Below are positions 32,192 through 34,409 of a stretch of DNA of 34,409 bases, one piece after another. The first letter of the stretch is position 1; every line of letters starts with the position of its first letter. A program made the position numbers and the translations under genes. Origin of the DNA: Lentisphaeria bacterium (GTDB lineage: Bacteria > Verrucomicrobiota > Lentisphaeria > Victivallales > UBA1829); NCBI GenBank assembly GCA_017456495.1, contig JAFTJI010000123.1:1-34409 (forward strand). The letters run 5' to 3'. Below the pieces are notes generated by a model. The model ran no database searches and had not been told where the DNA came from. It was given only the letters and a program-made list of their open reading frames with translations.

Positions 32192-33268
32192 ATGGAAAAA
32201 ATCAACATCGCAGTGCTCGGTCTCGGCGGCATGGGCGGAACCCACGTCGGCGCAGCAAAAGCGTCTCCTTATGTCGACAAAATTTATGGCTATGAGCCCG
32301 ATCAGGAAAGACGCGAAGCCCGCGCAAAAGAGCTTGAAATCATCCCCGCTACTCTGGAAGAGATCCTCGCAGATCCCTCCATTAAAATGGTCAGCATTGC
32401 CGCCAGCAACGATGCACACGTTTCTCTGGCAGAAGCATCCCTCCGCGCCGGTAAAGCAGTCCTCTGCGAAAAGCCCATGGGCGATACTCTGGAACAGGCT
32501 GAACACCTGATCAAAGTCAAAAACGAAACCAACGGCTGGCTCCAGATCGGTTTTGAACTCCATTACTCCAAGATGTACCAGCAGGTCAAACAGTGGATCG
32601 ACGAAGGAAAACTCGGCGATGTCGTCAACGTCCAGTGCCGCTACTACTGCTGTGAATTCCACAAGAAAAACTCCTGGAGAAGCAAAAACTACGGAAGCTT
32701 CCTCATCGGTGAAAAACTTTCTCACTACCTCGACCTCCAGCGTTGGTTCTTCAGCAATACCGAAGTCCCCGCAACGGTCTACTCCCTCTCCGCGCCCAAA
32801 GTCGTGGAATATTTCAACCACAGAGATAACCACCAGATCATGACCAAGTACAGCAAGGGCGGTGTCGCAACCCTGAACTTCATCATGTACTTTGCTGAAA
32901 CCCACAAGTTTGACCCCCTGGTCGAAACCCTTAAGAAACAGAGTGAAGACGGACACTTCCTGCAGTATCACATCTGCGGAACCAAGGGCGGAGTGGAAAC
33001 TGACGTCTTCCGCCGCAGAATCCGCCGTTATGAATATGCCGACGGTGAAGAAAACATCCAGGTCCACATCAAGGAAGTCATTGAATTTGATAAAGAAGAA
33101 GATCAGATCTACTTCCACAATACCCACGGACAGAACCTCCGCGTGATCGAACTGGTCGCAAAAGGGCTCCCCCCCGAAGTCCCTGCAGAAGATGCTCTCG
33201 AAACCATGAGACTCTGCTTTGCTGCAGAAAAATCCGAAGATGCAGGCGGCGAGATCATCAAACTCTGA
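32192..33268 (+). CDS. Gfo/Idh/MocA-family oxidoreductase
   Basis: A 358-aa NAD(P)-dependent oxidoreductase acting on a sugar or cyclitol. The Rossmann motif GLGGMGGTH is near 9-17, CEKPMG near 92-97, and the Gfo C-terminal domain follows (SFLIGEKLSHYLDLQRWFF with the usual His). It is not close to the homologue at 18472. The substrate cannot be told. The codon choice (ctc, ccc, aac, ttc) is like that of pckG and, with the near-consensus promoter and AAAGGA site 8 bases before the start, indicates strong expression. The start at 32192 is chosen over an upstream ATG at 32138, which lies in the core promoter. A terminator follows. Confidence 0.92.
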   Translation: MEKINIAVLGLGGMGGTHVGAAKASPYVDKIYGYEPDQERREARAKELEIIPATLEEILADPSIKMVSIAASNDAHVSLAEASLRAGKAVLCEKPMGDTLEQAEHLIKVKNETNGWLQIGFELHYSKMYQQVKQWIDEGKLGDVVNVQCRYYCCEFHKKNSWRSKNYGSFLIGEKLSHYLDLQRWFFSNTEVPATVYSLSAPKVVEYFNHRDNHQIMTKYSKGGVATLNFIMYFAETHKFDPLVETLKKQSEDGHFLQYHICGTKGGVETDVFRRRIRRYEYADGEENIQVHIKEVIEFDKEEDQIYFHNTHGQNLRVIELVAKGLPPEVPAEDALETMRLCFAAEKSEDAGGEIIKL

Positions 33269-33296
33269 CAGATCATCTGACTGCTGAAACTAAAAA

Positions 33297-33325
33297 GGCT
33301 TGCCGGAAATGGCAAGCCATTTTTT
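33297..33325. terminator. Bidirectional terminator
   Basis: GGCTTGCC (33297-33304) pairs with GGCAAGCC (33311-33318) across a 6-nt loop, with A's before and T's after. It ends the Gfo/Idh/MocA transcript and probably also the converging sigma/anti-sigma operon. Confidence 0.85.
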
Positions 33326-33366
33326 GTGATAAACTCCTCTGAAGTTCAATAAACAGGAATTTCTAC

Positions 33367-33591
33367 TCAAGCATGACTGCTTTCAGACTTGGCGGGGCCT
33401 GCAGATAATTCCCGGTATATTTGTACACTCGACCGGAGATCTTTGATCAATTTTTCATCGTCTTCCAACTCTTCAAGAAGTTTTTTACAGGATGCACACT
33501 CCCGAAGGTGGACAGAACAGCTGATCCGTCCTAAAACCGACATCCGTGCGTTACGGTATGAATCCAATTCCTCTTTCGTGTAATGTGACAT
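33367..33591 (-). CDS. Zinc-finger anti-sigma factor-like small protein
   Basis: A 74-aa soluble protein beginning MSHYTKEELDSYRNARMSVL, with the putative zinc motif HLRECASCKKLL (His, then Cys-x2-Cys) of anti-sigma ZAS domains, followed by a charged helix. No membrane segment is present, so it would act in the cytoplasm or be a remnant regulator. The start at 33591 has GGAGG about 12 bases upstream and follows the sigma gene stop by one base, so it is coupled to it. An upstream in-frame ATG (33615) would overlap the sigma gene. Confidence 0.75.
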   Translation of the reverse strand: MSHYTKEELDSYRNARMSVLGRISCSVHLRECASCKKLLEELEDDEKLIKDLRSSVQIYRELSAGPAKSESSHA

Positions 33592-33592
33592 C

Positions 33593-34207
33593 TTAACGAT
33601 CCTCCAATTCTTCAATGATCTTTTTCAACTCTGATATACAACGGCTCTTGGCTGTATAAACAGCAGAGACGGAAACATTCAGAAACTCGGCGACCTCCTG
33701 AACCGGACGGTTCTGGATCGCGTACATCTCAAAAGAGACATACGTTTCCGATTGAATGCGGCATTTCAGTTCCGTCAGAGCCTCGTTCAGAACATGTTTG
33801 CGCCACTCTTCATCCCAGACAGCCTTCCACTGATCGGGAGAGGATAAGTTTTCGCTGATCCCGGAATCATCATCCAGTGAAAGATGCTCTTTCCGCTTTG
33901 TGACGATCTTCAACGCCTGATTCCGGATGATCTTCCGGAGATAATGACGGAACCTGCCTTTTTCCGGGTCATGCTGAAAAACGATATCATCCGGAACGTT
34001 GTCAATATCGTACTTCCCGAGAATATCTTTCCGGAAGATTTCGCACATTACTTTCTGTACAAGCTCTTCGTTTTCATCAGTGCTCAGGTGACAGTCATAG
34101 CCGCAGAGCAGGATCAGCGGTTTATAAGAAGCATAGAACTCGTTCCATGAGATCTCATCGCCATTGCGAACCCTTACCAGCAATGATTTACTTGTTGTGA
34201 ATGCCAT
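33593..34207 (-). CDS. ECF-type RNA polymerase sigma factor
   Basis: A 204-aa sigma-70 family protein of the ECF type. Region 2 spans about 15-110 (SWNEFYASYKPLILLCGYD, ENEELVQKVMCEIFRK, RFRHYLRKIIRNQALKI), and region 4 spans about 140-200 with the helix-turn-helix NRPVQEVAEFLNVSVSAVYTAKSRCISELKKII. No region 3 is present. A linker of about 30 residues is longer than usual, as in ECF groups of the PVC phyla. AAGGAGA lies 8 bases before the start. It is followed by the zinc-finger partner. The upstream 54-bp tandem repeats may hold its promoter; the typical TTGAAA/TATATT promoter is not seen there. Confidence 0.9.
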   Translation of the reverse strand: MAFTTSKSLLVRVRNGDEISWNEFYASYKPLILLCGYDCHLSTDENEELVQKVMCEIFRKDILGKYDIDNVPDDIVFQHDPEKGRFRHYLRKIIRNQALKIVTKRKEHLSLDDDSGISENLSSPDQWKAVWDEEWRKHVLNEALTELKCRIQSETYVSFEMYAIQNRPVQEVAEFLNVSVSAVYTAKSRCISELKKIIEELEDR

Positions 34208-34252
34208 TTATTTCTTCTCCTTTTGGCTGTTTCATCTGCTTACTCCCCCAAA

Positions 34253-34383
34253 AAAGGAATTTCTTACAGAGGTAATACTCTTTTTGATTCATTTTTTTCG
34301 CCGGAGAAAGGATTTTCTTACAGAGAAATAATCTTTTTGATTCATTTTTTTTAGACGGATAAAGGATTTTTCTTCAGATTATT
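34253..34383. repeat. 54-bp tandem repeat upstream of the ECF sigma gene
   Basis: Two full units (34253-34306 and 34307-34360) and a partial third (34361-34383). Each begins AAAGGA, then TTTCTTACAGAG, CTTTTTGATTCATTTTTTT and a variable GC-containing end (CGCCGGAG or TAGACGGAT). It lies 46-176 bases before the sigma gene start. Confidence 0.75.
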
Positions 34384-34409
34384 AAATAAATAATTTGAAT
34401 ACGTGGACC

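Overview
The window is dense bacterial chromosome with gene content that fits the PVC group, most likely a Lentisphaerota (Victivallis-like) organism. This placement is an inference. It rests on a TIGR04073-type exosortase-associated protein, a GTP-type PEP carboxykinase, Sel1-repeat and DUF3142 secreted proteins, two Gfo/Idh/MocA oxidoreductases and an ECF sigma factor with a zinc-finger anti-sigma partner. No rRNA, tRNA, CRISPR array or complete insertion sequence was seen.

Layout. 1-1404 is the 3' part of pckG. 1405-7455 looks like an accessory island: three tandem ~190-bp composite repeats built on 9- and 10-bp arrays, then minus-strand genes for a membrane-anchored caspase-like protease, a double-AAA ATPase and a pentapeptide-repeat protein. 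A 15-bp direct repeat resembling IS6-family ends lies on both sides of this block. 7456-13265 carries a DMT transporter, a degenerate Ppx/GppA protein with a histidine phosphatase, a LexA-like repressor without its proteolytic residues, and a ferritin-queH-M24 peptidase operon. 13591-17764 is dnaE and queF on the minus strand. 17924-20268 is a TIGR04073 protein, a Gfo/Idh/MocA oxidoreductase and ispE. 20304-22786 is proB-miaB on the minus strand. 23084-27871 holds a Sel1-repeat protein and a pair of secreted proteins, one with DUF3142. 28071-30315 is an OmpR-type two-component system, followed by a GT39-like membrane glycosyltransferase and a second, strongly promoted Gfo/Idh/MocA gene. 33367-34207 is an ECF sigma/anti-sigma pair preceded by 54-bp tandem repeats.

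How the genes work together. Core functions are gluconeogenesis (pckG), replication (dnaE), proline synthesis (proB), isoprenoids (ispE) and tRNA modification (queF, queH, miaB). The most novel block is the caspase/AAA/pentapeptide cluster, which has the composition expected of a conflict or cell-death module, although no such named system is recognised. Two further themes stand out. First, neighbouring genes at 8600-11547 encode proteins that keep a family fold but have lost catalytic residues. Second, a small MITE-like element with ~25-bp terminal inverted repeats occurs at 22931-23054, exactly at the predicted transcription start of the Sel1 gene, and an internally deleted copy sits at 6226-6306 between the pentapeptide and AAA genes. 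Promoters throughout share the pattern TTGAAA-N16/17-TATATT.
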